In this document: positions 1-5,308 of the stretch, one piece after another
Layout: each line of letters opens with the position of its first letter
How positions within the stretch are numbered: the stretch's first letter is position 1
Assembly (NCBI GenBank): GCA_013812265.1
Contig: JACCTQ010000170.1
Location: 1-7,500 of the forward strand
DNA from: Actinomycetota bacterium
GTDB taxonomy: Bacteria; Actinomycetota; Thermoleophilia; Gaiellales; Gaiellaceae
Direction of reading: 5' to 3'
Length of the DNA: 7,500 bases
Program-made: the position numbers and the translations under genes
The notes under the pieces: model-generated
The model's database searches: none
What the model saw: only the letters and a program-made list of their open reading frames with translations
Told to the model about the DNA's origin: nothing

Positions 1-1124
1 GCGGCCTCGGTCGCATCCGCGATCTCCCGTACGACCTCGACGATGTCCCGGTTCGTGTTGTAGATGCGGAGCTGGCGCGTGGCGCCGTTATTCCGACCCA
101 GGATCTCCCTGATGCCTTCCAGCTCCCGCTCGGAGCCGAGCTCCTGCGCGTGCGGCGTGATCTCGCGCAACGTTCGCCGGATCAGCTGCGCCACGGGCAC
201 ACGGTTCCGGCGTCCGGTAGCGAGGTCCATGACCGGAGCCTCGAGGCCATAGCGTCCCGCCAGCCACTTGTTCTCGGTGGTGAGGATGCGGTGATAGCTC
301 GGAATCTCCTGTCCGCGCTCGTAGCGCTCGCTGAGATGCTTCACGAGCGCCTGGCAATAAGCGGCTATCGAGACCGCTTCTTCCAGTCGCGTAACGGCGT
401 CGCAGATGCGAATCTCGATCGTCCCGAGTCGCGGATGCGGCCGGATGTCCCACCAGATCTGGGTGTAGTCGGCAATGCAGCCCGTCTTTTCGAGTTGTCC
501 GACCACCTCTGCGTAGTCCTCGTAGTTTCGGAAGCGCGGGGGAGGACCCGAGCGGGGGAAGGCGGCGAAGACCATCTGGCGGCTCGACGCGAGCCCCGTG
601 GGTTCACCCCGCCAGAAGGGCGAGTTGGCCGACAGCGCCAGCAGCTCCCCGAGGTGGGTGACGAGGCCGTTCATCACGGAGATAGCCTTCTCCGCGTCGT
701 CGACCGCGACGTGCACGTGCATCCCGAAGATGAGCTCCCGTCTCGCGATGTACTGCATCTGGTCGATGAGAGCTCGGTAGCGATCCTTGGCGGTGATCCG
801 CTGGCGCTCGAAGAGGCTGAAGGGGTGGGTTCCCGAGGAGCCGAACCGCATTCCCTGCTGCTTGGCGATGGACCCCACGTAGGTACGCAGCTGACGAAGG
901 GACTCGTCGACGTCCTGTGCCGTCTTACACACGGGGGTCGTGATCTCGAGCACCGACTGCATCAGCTCCGGGTTGATCCGCGCCTCGAGCTCGTGGCCGG
1001 CCACGGCTGCGAGCACCGTGTCGATGTGCTGGACGAGGTCGTAGGTCTCCCCGTCCAGCAGCATGTACTCCTCCTCGACTCCGAGCGTGTACGGGTCGCC
1101 GTCGCCGAAGCTGTGGTCGAGCAC
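1..1124 (-). CDS. Carboxylate-amine ligase, GCS2/YbdK family (glutamate-cysteine ligase type 2), 3' end cut by window edge
   Basis: Members join an amino acid, classically glutamate and cysteine, through an ATP-dependent gamma-glutamyl bond in the cytoplasm. From the GTG at 1124 I read 374 codons without a stop. Visible motifs are YTLGVEEEY (12-20, family N-terminal signature), a conserved stretch around INPELMQSVLE (50-60), FGMHVHV (133-139), NSPFWRGEPTGL (168-179), IWWDIRPHPRLGTIEIRICDA (its core, WWDIRPHPRLGT, at 224-235) and NKWLAGRYGLEA (285-296). E. coli YbdK has about 372 residues, so only the last few residues are missing. I prefer the GTG at 1124 because it puts the GVEEE motif about 15 residues in, as is usual, and has a weak GGGCGG upstream. 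An in-frame GTG at 1187 would add 21 residues. Whether the true substrate is cysteine cannot be told; many actinobacterial members are unassigned, and some paralogues (EgtA) serve ergothioneine synthesis. Family assignment is firm. Confidence 0.93.
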   Translation of the reverse strand, partial: MLDHSFGDGDPYTLGVEEEYMLLDGETYDLVQHIDTVLAAVAGHELEARINPELMQSVLEITTPVCKTAQDVDESLRQLRTYVGSIAKQQGMRFGSSGTHPFSLFERQRITAKDRYRALIDQMQYIARRELIFGMHVHVAVDDAEKAISVMNGLVTHLGELLALSANSPFWRGEPTGLASSRQMVFAAFPRSGPPPRFRNYEDYAEVVGQLEKTGCIADYTQIWWDIRPHPRLGTIEIRICDAVTRLEEAVSIAAYCQALVKHLSERYERGQEIPSYHRILTTENKWLAGRYGLEAPVMDLATGRRNRVPVAQLIRRTLREITPHAQELGSERELEGIREILGRNNGATRQLRIYNTNRDIVEVVREIADATEA

Positions 1125-1233
1125 GCTGCCGCCCTGAGCGAAGCTTGCGCCCTTGCCGGTGATCGAGGCTGGGTAGATCTGCTTCACGTGGACGGCGAAC
1201 GATATTCCTGCCCAGCGAGGTCTGCCATCGGTC

Positions 1234-1272
1234 TCAGCGGAGCAGCGCTTCTGCCGCGATCTCGACGAGCCG
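1234..1272 (-). pseudogene. Possible vestige of a Rid-family C-terminus
   Basis: Read on the minus strand, this stretch encodes RLVEIAAEALLR followed by TGA. It resembles the end of the intact neighbouring Rid protein (WLVEIEAEAIIGA, stop). At DNA level 1247-1271 matches 1371-1395 at 23 of 25 bases in the same orientation, 124 bases apart. The sequence upstream of it does not look like the rest of a Rid protein, so this would be only a tail left by a partial duplication or recombination. Chance similarity in GC-rich DNA remains possible, since GATCTCGACGAGCC-type words recur (also near 1960). Confidence 0.35.
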
Positions 1273-1302
1273 GCGCGAAGCGCCTGTCCGCCGTAGGCGG
1301 AC
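1272..1302 (-). terminator. Two tandem perfect hairpins, possible terminator
   Basis: Two inverted repeats abut: GGCGC-GAA-GCGCC (1272-1284) and GTCCGCC-GTA-GGCGGAC (1286-1302), both with three-base loops and nearly all-GC stems. They lie between the Rid gene (stop at 1355) and the ligase gene, both read leftward, so they could stop or attenuate Rid transcription. No T-tract follows on either strand, as is common for actinobacterial hairpins; termination is inferred. Confidence 0.4.
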
Positions 1303-1318
1303 CGGTGGAGGGGGAGTG

Positions 1319-1339
1319 GGGGAACCGGGAGGTTTCCCC
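1319..1339 (-). terminator. Hairpin 15 bases past the Rid stop codon, likely terminator
   Basis: GGGGAACC pairs with GGTTTCCCC across a GGGA loop with one bulged base. On the minus strand it starts about 15 bases after the TGA of the Rid gene, the usual place for an intrinsic terminator. It lacks a T-rich tail, so termination is an inference from stem strength and position. Confidence 0.45.
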
Positions 1340-1354
1340 GCAGGACGCTCTGGG

Positions 1355-1741
1355 TCAAGCTCCGATGATGGCCTCTGCCTCGATCTCGACGAGCCACCCT
1401 GGATCGAGCAGCCCGCTCACGACGACCCCGGTCGTCGCAGGCCGAATCCGACCGAAGACCTCGCCGTGGGCGCGACCGACCTCGTCGAAATCCTTCGCGT
1501 CGATGAGGAAGATCCGGGTGCGCACGACGTCGTCCGGGCGGGCCCCTGCGTCCTCGAGCGCGCGCAGGATGATCTCGAGACACCGTCGCGCCTGGCCGTA
1601 CGCACCGCGCGGCAGCGGGACGCCGTCCGGCATCACGGGTGCGGTGCCGGCGACGTAGACATGCCGGCCGGACACGACCGCCCGCGAGTATCCGTACCGC
1701 TCTTCCCACGGCGCGCCGGAGGAGATGAGGCGCCGTTCCAC
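1355..1741 (-). CDS. Rid/YjgF/UK114 family protein lacking the catalytic arginine
   Basis: 128 residues from a GTG at 1741, the usual length for this trimeric family. RidA itself hydrolyses reactive enamine/imine intermediates released by PLP enzymes. Family features are GYSRAVVSGRHVYVAGTAPV (its core, SRAVVSGRHVYVAGT, at 19-33), RCLEIILRALEDAGARPDDVV (core LEIILRALEDAGA at 55-67), RTRIFLID (74-81) and the end LLDPGWLVEIEAEAI (111-125). Where RidA has Pro-Ala-Arg-Ser/Thr with the substrate-binding Arg, this protein reads PATT (101-104). It therefore belongs with the Arg-less Rid subgroups (Rid4-7 type), for which imine deaminase activity is generally absent and the role is unknown. I chose GTG 1741 because a longer frame to 1867 would run into the divergent hydrolase gene and its extra residues are low-complexity Arg/Ala. 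The start has no good Shine-Dalgarno site; a -10-like ATACTA lies about 30 bases upstream on this strand. Confidence 0.9.
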   Translation of the reverse strand: MERRLISSGAPWEERYGYSRAVVSGRHVYVAGTAPVMPDGVPLPRGAYGQARRCLEIILRALEDAGARPDDVVRTRIFLIDAKDFDEVGRAHGEVFGRIRPATTGVVVSGLLDPGWLVEIEAEAIIGA

Positions 1742-1746
1742 CGCCT

Positions 1747-1769
1747 TGGTCGACTTTCCGGACAGGCCC
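1747..1769 (-). repeat. Copy of the inverted-repeat arm sequence in the Rid leader
   Basis: These 23 bases match the right arm of the element at 6078-6100 at 20 of 23 positions, including the exact core GGACAGGCCC. Read leftward it gives GGGGCCTGTCC-GGAAAG (from 1770), which also matches the left arm at 5939-5955. It occupies the region between the Rid -10 box and its GTG start, so it may act in the mRNA leader or simply mark a dispersed repeat. Confidence 0.5.
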
Positions 1770-1770
1770 C

Positions 1771-1776
1771 TAGTAT
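1771..1776. promoter_or_regulatory. Shared divergent -10 box (TAGTAT / ATACTA)
   Basis: TAGTAT on the plus strand fits the actinobacterial TAnnnT -10 pattern and ends 6 bases before the GTG start of the hydrolase at 1783, implying a leaderless message. Its complement, ATACTA, is a plausible -10 for the Rid gene, giving a leader of about 20-25 bases. No convincing -35 is visible on either side. The two promoters would compete for the same DNA. Confidence 0.45.
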
Positions 1777-1782
1777 GCGCGC

Positions 1783-2592
1783 GTGGATGCGCTCCGGCAG
1801 GTCGATGCCTGGCCCGCCGGGCATGTCGCTGTCGGGATCGTGACCGAGGGGAGGGTCGCCGCGACATCCGGCGACGGGGAGCGCGTATTCCGCTGGGCGT
1901 CCGTGACGAAGCTCGTCACCGCCCTCGCCACGCTGGTGGCCCTCGAGGAGGGCGTCCTGGATCTCGACGAGCCGGCAGGCCCGCCGGGCTCCACCGTGCG
2001 CCACCTTCTGGCCCACGCCTCAGGCCTTCCCTTCGACGAGGGGCCTCCGCTCGCGCCTCCCGAACGACGTCGCATCTACTCGAACGCCGGCTTCGAGACG
2101 CTGGCGGGCTTCGTGGCCGACCGGGCCGAGATGGAATTCGGCGACTACCTGGCGGAGGCCGTTCTCCGGCCGCTCGGTATGCAGTGTGAGCTACGCGGCT
2201 CGCCCGCGGCCGACCTCCACGGGACGCTCGGGGACCTGCTCGCACTCGGTAGAGAGCTGCTCTCGCCCACGATCGTCGCCCGCGAGACGCTCGAGGAGGC
2301 GAGTTCCGTCGTCTTCCCCGGTCTCGTGGGCGTGCTCCCGGACGTCGGGCGCATGGATCCGAACGACTGGGGACTCGGCTTCGAGATCCGGGACGGCAAG
2401 TCGCCCCACTGGACCGGTTCGTGCAACTCGCCGCGCACGTTCGGCCACTTCGGAGGGTCGGGAACGTTCCTGTGGGTCGATCCGGACGCCGGCGTGGCCC
2501 TCGGCTGTCTCACCGACCTGGAGTTCGGGCCGTGGGCGCTGGAGGCGTGGCCGCGCCTTTCGGATGACGTGCTGGCCGAGCTTGACGCATAA
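1783..2592 (+). CDS. Serine hydrolase, beta-lactamase/PBP class C-like fold, cytoplasmic
   Basis: 269 residues. The three active-site motifs of the penicillin-binding serine hydrolase fold are present in order: SxxK as SVTK (40-43; nucleophile Ser40, base Lys43), YxN as YSN (99-101), and HxG as HFGGSG (222-227) in place of KTG. LRPLGM (128-133) and HLLAHASGLP (74-83) are also typical of the class C/esterase EstB group. There is no signal peptide or membrane anchor, so a cytoplasmic esterase, amidase or peptidase is more likely than antibiotic resistance. It is shorter than full beta-lactamase-like proteins (about 350-400), with a compact N-terminus. GTG 1783 is the chosen start because it follows the -10 box at 1771-1776 by 6 bases. 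A small membrane protein gene follows after 7 bases. Confidence 0.88.
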   Translation: MDALRQVDAWPAGHVAVGIVTEGRVAATSGDGERVFRWASVTKLVTALATLVALEEGVLDLDEPAGPPGSTVRHLLAHASGLPFDEGPPLAPPERRRIYSNAGFETLAGFVADRAEMEFGDYLAEAVLRPLGMQCELRGSPAADLHGTLGDLLALGRELLSPTIVARETLEEASSVVFPGLVGVLPDVGRMDPNDWGLGFEIRDGKSPHWTGSCNSPRTFGHFGGSGTFLWVDPDAGVALGCLTDLEFGPWALEAWPRLSDDVLAELDA

Positions 2593-2593
2593 T
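2588..2593 (+). promoter_or_regulatory. Possible -10 box for the small membrane protein
   Basis: CATAAT differs from the TATAAT consensus at one base and overlaps the stop codon of the hydrolase gene. ATGACG at 2564-2569, 18 bases upstream, is a weak -35. A start site about 7 bases downstream would fall on the ATG at 2600, again leaderless. Co-transcription with the hydrolase is the alternative. Confidence 0.3.
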
Positions 2594-2599
2594 GTGCGC

Positions 2600-2776
2600 A
2601 TGCTGACGCTTCGCCTTGGGTTTACCGCAGCCGTAATGGCCCTCGTCGTGTGGTTGCTGGGCGCAGGGGCGCCGTTGGGCGCCGTGGCCGTGGTGCTCGT
2701 CGGCGTCTGGCTCCGGCAAGCTGCGGAATCCGGGCGGTTGACGCGTTTCGCCGGCCGGGCTGCGAAACCGTCCTAG
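2600..2776 (+). CDS. Small membrane protein of unknown function (58 aa)
   Basis: 58 residues from ATG 2600; an in-frame GTG at 2594 would add two. One long hydrophobic segment runs from about residue 7 to 42 (FTAAVMALVVWLLGAG, a Pro-Leu-Gly turn, then AVAVVLVGVWL), which could form two short membrane helices or a hairpin. A basic tail follows (RQAAESGRLTRFAGRAAKPS), so the positive-inside rule puts the C-terminus in the cytoplasm. I recognise no family. It begins 7 bases after the hydrolase stop, with no Shine-Dalgarno site, and its stop overlaps the stop of the convergent SRPBCC-like gene by 4 bases (2773-2776). The hydrophobic pattern and tight packing argue that it is real. Confidence 0.6.
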   Translation: MLTLRLGFTAAVMALVVWLLGAGAPLGAVAVVLVGVWLRQAAESGRLTRFAGRAAKPS

Positions 2777-3351
2777 CCCGCGCGTTCTGACTCGGCGCGG
2801 CGCTTGATCGCCCGCAGCCAACTGCGGCGGGCGAGACCGCTGCCCGGACGGATCACGCGCCAGTAGCGCGCGAACTTCCGGCGCGAGGCGGGATCGGTGG
2901 CGGCCACGCGCGTCACCGTCTCCACCCGCGTGCCACTTCGCTCCTCGGTGAGGCGGAAGTTCATCGCGGCCTTGACGTACCCGGCGTCCCGGAAGGCCGC
3001 GAACTCGTCGGTCCCGCTGATCTTGCGCGTCCCCGCACGTGCCTTCCACGGCTGGTCGACGAGACCCAGCACGAGCTCTCGACCGGGCTCCTCGGCGAGC
3101 ATCGCGAAGCCGTACTCACGGAGCTGAGCGAGCAAAGGTCGGCGGGAGTCGGAGGCGAGGCCACCCCGCCTCGCTAGAAGTCCGGGCAGGGAGCGCATCG
3201 CGAACAGGATGCGCAGGAGCGGCATCTCGGCGGATGTCACCGCCATGACCGCCCGGTAGACCGGGGCGGGCGGTGCGGCCACCAGGATTGTGTGCCGTTC
3301 GTCGAAGTCGAAGGCCGGGAGGATCTCGTCGAGTCGCGCCACGGTCGCCAA
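2773..3351 (-). CDS. SRPBCC (START/Bet v1-like) family protein, function unknown
   Basis: 192 residues. The layout fits a lipid- or small-molecule-binding helix-grip fold: an N-terminal strand FDERHTILVAAPPAPVYRAV (core HTILVAAPPAPVYRA at 20-34), a central FAMLAEEPGRELVLGL (82-97), a gating stretch DEFAAFRDAGYVKAAMNFRL (core FRDAGYVKAAMNFR at 120-133), then GTRVETVTRVAATD (140-153) and a helical end YWRVIRPGSGLARRSWLRAI (core 163-181). The end resembles the long C-terminal helix of SRPBCC proteins. I know this as a recurrent actinobacterial type without an assigned ligand. The start is TTG 3351; GTG 3342 in the same frame is nearly as likely. It follows the cyclic-nucleotide-binding gene by 5 bases, so the two are almost certainly one transcript, probably with translational coupling since no Shine-Dalgarno site is seen. 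Confidence 0.82.
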   Translation of the reverse strand: MATVARLDEILPAFDFDERHTILVAAPPAPVYRAVMAVTSAEMPLLRILFAMRSLPGLLARRGGLASDSRRPLLAQLREYGFAMLAEEPGRELVLGLVDQPWKARAGTRKISGTDEFAAFRDAGYVKAAMNFRLTEERSGTRVETVTRVAATDPASRRKFARYWRVIRPGSGLARRSWLRAIKRRAESERAG

Positions 3352-3356
3352 CTAGA

Positions 3357-3731
3357 TCATTCGTCGTCGGCGAACAGCGGACGGAGGAACTCGTCGAAGG
3401 TCGCACCGTCACAGCTCGCGACCGTGGCCGGCGTAAGGGCTCGGACGGAGGCCGTCCTCGGAACGTCCATGGCCAGCGCCACTTCGCCGAAGTAGCCACC
3501 GGGCCGGAGCACCGTCCGCGGTCCGAGCACGCTGTTGCTCACCGTGAACATCCCGGACAGCACGACGTAGAAGCGGTCGCCCTGGTCCCCCTCCTCGACC
3601 ACTGCCTTTCCCGCGCCGACGTCCTCGCGGACCATGCGCGCGGCGAGCTTCGCCAGCCGCTCTCCGGGGAGGCTGGCGAGCAGGGTGACGCGGGAGAGCT
3701 CGTGCGCCGTCGCCGATGCGCGCGGGCTCAT
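3357..3731 (-). CDS. Stand-alone cyclic-nucleotide-binding domain protein
   Basis: 124 residues making a single Crp/PKA-type cNMP-binding domain. VVEEGDQGDRFYVVLSG (core EEGDQGDRFYVVLSG at 46-60) is the beta-barrel signature. The phosphate-binding cassette is GGYFGEVALAMDVPRTASVRA (core YFGEVALAMDVPRTASV at 80-96), where Glu83 would contact the ribose 2'-OH and Arg92 the cyclic phosphate, so binding looks intact. There is no helix-turn-helix or enzyme domain after the barrel; the protein ends at FADDE, so it is not a Crp-type transcription factor. ATG 3731 has GGAG nine bases upstream. It sits between a 50-residue acidic protein gene (33-base gap) and the SRPBCC-like gene (5-base gap). A partner that transmits the signal is expected, and its operon neighbours are the obvious candidates (inference). 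Confidence 0.9.
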   Translation of the reverse strand: MSPRASATAHELSRVTLLASLPGERLAKLAARMVREDVGAGKAVVEEGDQGDRFYVVLSGMFTVSNSVLGPRTVLRPGGYFGEVALAMDVPRTASVRALTPATVASCDGATFDEFLRPLFADDE

Positions 3732-3764
3732 GCGTAGTGCTCCGTCCCGGAAGTCACTCGCGCC

Positions 3765-3917
3765 CTAGTGGACCGGTTCCTCAAGCGGACTGTGTGGCGA
3801 GTTGTCGCCAGGGAGCTCCGGATCCTCGTGACCGGGGGCGCTCATGGCGTCCCCTTCCTCCTGGCGGTCCGGCACGTGCTCCTGTTCCTCCTCGGTCGGT
3901 TCCGGCTGGTCGCGCAT
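3765..3917 (-). CDS. Small acidic, probably disordered protein (50 aa)
   Basis: 50 residues from ATG 3917. A near-perfect Shine-Dalgarno sequence, AAGGAGG (complement of 3922-3928), lies 4 bases upstream, the best in the window, which argues for a real gene and fixes the start; the reading frame is open further upstream (to 4028) but would overlap the Nudix gene. The protein is dominated by Glu, Asp, Pro, Gln and His, with hardly any hydrophobic residues (for example PEPTEEEQEHVPDRQEEGD at 5-23), so it should be disordered. No cysteine, signal peptide or known motif. It is the first gene of the probable set with the cNMP-binding and SRPBCC-like genes. Function unknown. Confidence 0.6.
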   Translation of the reverse strand: MRDQPEPTEEEQEHVPDRQEEGDAMSAPGHEDPELPGDNSPHSPLEEPVH

Positions 3918-3921
3918 CAGT

Positions 3922-3928
3922 CCTCCTT
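3922..3928 (-). promoter_or_regulatory. Strong Shine-Dalgarno site for the 50-aa gene
   Basis: AAGGAGG on the minus strand, 4 bases before ATG 3917. It stands out because most other starts here have weak or no ribosome binding sites, and it decides the start of the small acidic gene. Confidence 0.65.
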
Positions 3929-3940
3929 GTGTGGGGGCAC

Positions 3941-3946
3941 TATTGT
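3941..3946 (+). promoter_or_regulatory. -10 box for leaderless Nudix gene, overlapping a divergent -10
   Basis: TATTGT ends 8 bases before the GTG at 3955, so transcription would begin at or beside the start codon. On the other strand AACAAT (complement of 3942-3947) is a weaker -10 candidate for the small acidic gene. No clear -35 on either side. Confidence 0.4.
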
Positions 3947-3954
3947 TGCCGCCC

Positions 3955-4461
3955 GTGGGCATTCTCGACGGCTGGAAGTTCTGCCCGCGTTGCGCCGGGC
4001 GGCTGCTTCCGGGCGAAGGACGAGTCACATGCGAGGCCTGCGGGTTCGTGCGTTACGCGAATCCGGTGCCGGGCGCTCAGGCGCTGCTCGAGGAGAACGG
4101 ACGAGTCTTGCTGGGCCGGCGGGGGATCGAGCCCAGCGCGGGGCTGTGGGACATCCCCGGCGGCTTCATTCACGAGACCGAGCATCCGGTCGACGCGCTT
4201 CGCCGCGAGTTCCGGGAGGAGACGGGCCTCGACGTCGAGCCCGTGGACTTCCTGGGCAGCTGGATGCAGGCTTACGACGAGGCCACGGTGCTCTGCCTGA
4301 CATGGACGGCTCGCCGGCTGGGCGGCGCCGCACGAGCGGAAGACGACCTCGTCGAGCTCGGATGGTTCGGGCCGGATGAGCTGCCGCCGGCGGACGAGCT
4401 CGCCTTCGACACCTTCGTGGACATCCTGTCAGTCTGGCGCGCGCGGAAGGAGCACCCGTAG
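3955..4461 (+). CDS. Nudix hydrolase with N-terminal zinc ribbon
   Basis: 168 residues. An N-terminal zinc ribbon is formed by CPRC (10-13) and CEAC (26-29). The Nudix box is complete: G70-x5-E76-x7-R84-E-F-R-E-E-T-G-L92 fits GX5EX7REUXEEXGU, with Glu88 and Glu89 as metal ligands. These enzymes hydrolyse nucleoside diphosphates linked to another group (ADP-ribose, NADH, dinucleotides) with Mg2+ or Mn2+. The ribbon-plus-Nudix layout resembles the C-terminal half of NADH pyrophosphatase NudC, but the NudC N-terminal domain is missing, and I do not see its SQPWPFPxS motif after the Nudix box, so substrate is open. GTG 3955 keeps the ribbon intact and sits just behind a -10 box; a start at 3844 would cross the divergent gene. 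The last 33 bases overlap the convergent lipid kinase gene. Confidence 0.93.
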   Translation: MGILDGWKFCPRCAGRLLPGEGRVTCEACGFVRYANPVPGAQALLEENGRVLLGRRGIEPSAGLWDIPGGFIHETEHPVDALRREFREETGLDVEPVDFLGSWMQAYDEATVLCLTWTARRLGGAARAEDDLVELGWFGPDELPPADELAFDTFVDILSVWRARKEHP

Positions 4462-5229
4462 GGCGCGCGGCTCGATGGAGAACTCCACGGGTGTCTCGAG
4501 CTCGACCGGCTCGCCGTCGATTGCTGCTCGAAGGCGATGGTCGCGCGAGTCGACCGTGAAGCCCGTGCCGCTACGGTCGTCCCACGAGCCAGGGAACCAC
4601 CCTTCCGCGGTGTACAGGTGCAGCATTCCCGCGTCCAGCGTGTCCCGCTCTCCGACCGAGAAGAGCTCAAGGGAGTAGGAGTTGTTGGCGACGAGAACGA
4701 TGCGAGCGGTCACGGGCTGGCCGTCGACCAGGAAGCCAGTCGGGTGCCGGTCGGCCAGCGAGAGCCAGACCGCCCGCATACCGGCGAGCGCCTGGCGACG
4801 CCGTCGGTGGTGCTCGCGGCGGTGAACCAAACCCGCGTAGACGCCCAGCGAGACGTTGTTCAGGAACAACCGCTCTCCGACACGACCCACGTCGATCCGG
4901 CGTTCCTCTCCGTCGAAGGCGCGGAGCGCACCGATCGGATCGGCGCGATCGAGGCCGAGGTCGCGAGCGAAATGATTTCGCGTCCCGAACGGAATGCAGA
5001 CGAATGCACGACCGCTGCGGGCGGCCGCGTCGGCGACGGCCGCCAGCGAGCCGTCCCCGCCGGCCATGCCGAGTATCTCTGCGTCCGCCTCGGAGGCCAG
5101 CCGGCCGGCATCTTCGCCGGCGGCCAGTACGTGCGTCGCGACGCCGAGCTCGTCCGCCGCCCTGACGAGCTCTTCCGCGCTCGGCTGCTCCTCGCCGGAG
5201 CGAGGATTGATCAACAGGAATCCTGGCAC
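4429..5229 (-). CDS. Diacylglycerol kinase catalytic domain protein (DagK/YegS/LCB5 family lipid kinase)
   Basis: 266 residues. The family phosphorylates diacylglycerol or related lipids with ATP, working at the inner face of the membrane. Visible motifs: LLINPRSG (5-12), the nucleotide loop GGDGS (57-61), PFGTRNHFARDLGL (80-93), NNVSLGVYAG (124-133), LDAGMLHLY (198-206) and DGEP (238-241) in the C-terminal beta-sandwich. A basic patch RREHHRRRRQ (137-146) could touch acidic lipids. At 266 residues it is shorter than typical DgkB/YegS (about 290-300), mostly in loops. The start is GTG 5229, with GGAGGGAGGGG upstream ending 9 bases before it. It is divergent from the haem-oxygenase-fold gene (79-base gap) and overlaps the Nudix gene tail-to-tail by 33 bases. 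Lipid specificity is unknown. Confidence 0.92.
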   Translation of the reverse strand: MPGFLLINPRSGEEQPSAEELVRAADELGVATHVLAAGEDAGRLASEADAEILGMAGGDGSLAAVADAAARSGRAFVCIPFGTRNHFARDLGLDRADPIGALRAFDGEERRIDVGRVGERLFLNNVSLGVYAGLVHRREHHRRRRQALAGMRAVWLSLADRHPTGFLVDGQPVTARIVLVANNSYSLELFSVGERDTLDAGMLHLYTAEGWFPGSWDDRSGTGFTVDSRDHRLRAAIDGEPVELETPVEFSIEPRALRVLLPRAPD

Positions 5230-5264
5230 GACTGTTTGCCCCTCCCTCCGACGTCTCCAGGGAC

Positions 5265-5270
5265 TACGAT
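5265..5270 (+). promoter_or_regulatory. Possible -10 box for the TenA/CADD-like gene
   Basis: TACGAT fits TAnnnT and would give a transcript of about 32 bases before ATG 5309, starting at or just before the GTTCAG hairpin. No clear -35. Confidence 0.3.
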
Positions 5271-5275
5271 CGCAG

Positions 5276-5295
5276 GTTCAGCGTTCCGACTGAAC
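5276..5295 (+). promoter_or_regulatory. Inverted repeat beside the Shine-Dalgarno site of the TenA/CADD-like gene
   Basis: GTTCAG (5276-5281) pairs with CTGAAC (5290-5295). An alternative stem uses CGTTC (5282-5286) with GAACG (5292-5296). The two cannot form together. The second stem takes in the first base before the Shine-Dalgarno run GGAAGGAAG (5296-5304). It could be a regulator operator or a translation-controlling hairpin. Confidence 0.35.
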
Positions 5296-5308
5296 GGAAG
5301 GAAGTGCA

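Noticed and set aside
150..1658. 502-codon open frame on the plus strand
   Set aside because: It is the antisense of the GCS2-family ligase and Rid genes, which have clear motifs; the frame's own protein resembles nothing and is open because of high GC.
1742..1867. N-terminal extension of the Rid protein to an upstream start
   Set aside because: It would overlap the divergent hydrolase gene; the added residues are low-complexity Arg/Ala, and the family length fits the GTG at 1741.
1783..2592. Reading the serine hydrolase as an antibiotic-resistance beta-lactamase
   Set aside because: It has no signal peptide and carries HFGG in place of KTG, so an intracellular esterase/amidase-like role is more likely.
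3844..3954. Upstream start for the Nudix protein
   Set aside because: It would be antisense to the small acidic gene and lies upstream of the TATTGT promoter; the zinc ribbon already begins right after GTG 3955.
3918..4028. Longer start for the 50-residue acidic protein
   Set aside because: The AAGGAGG site points to ATG 3917, and the longer frame would overlap the Nudix gene and its promoter.
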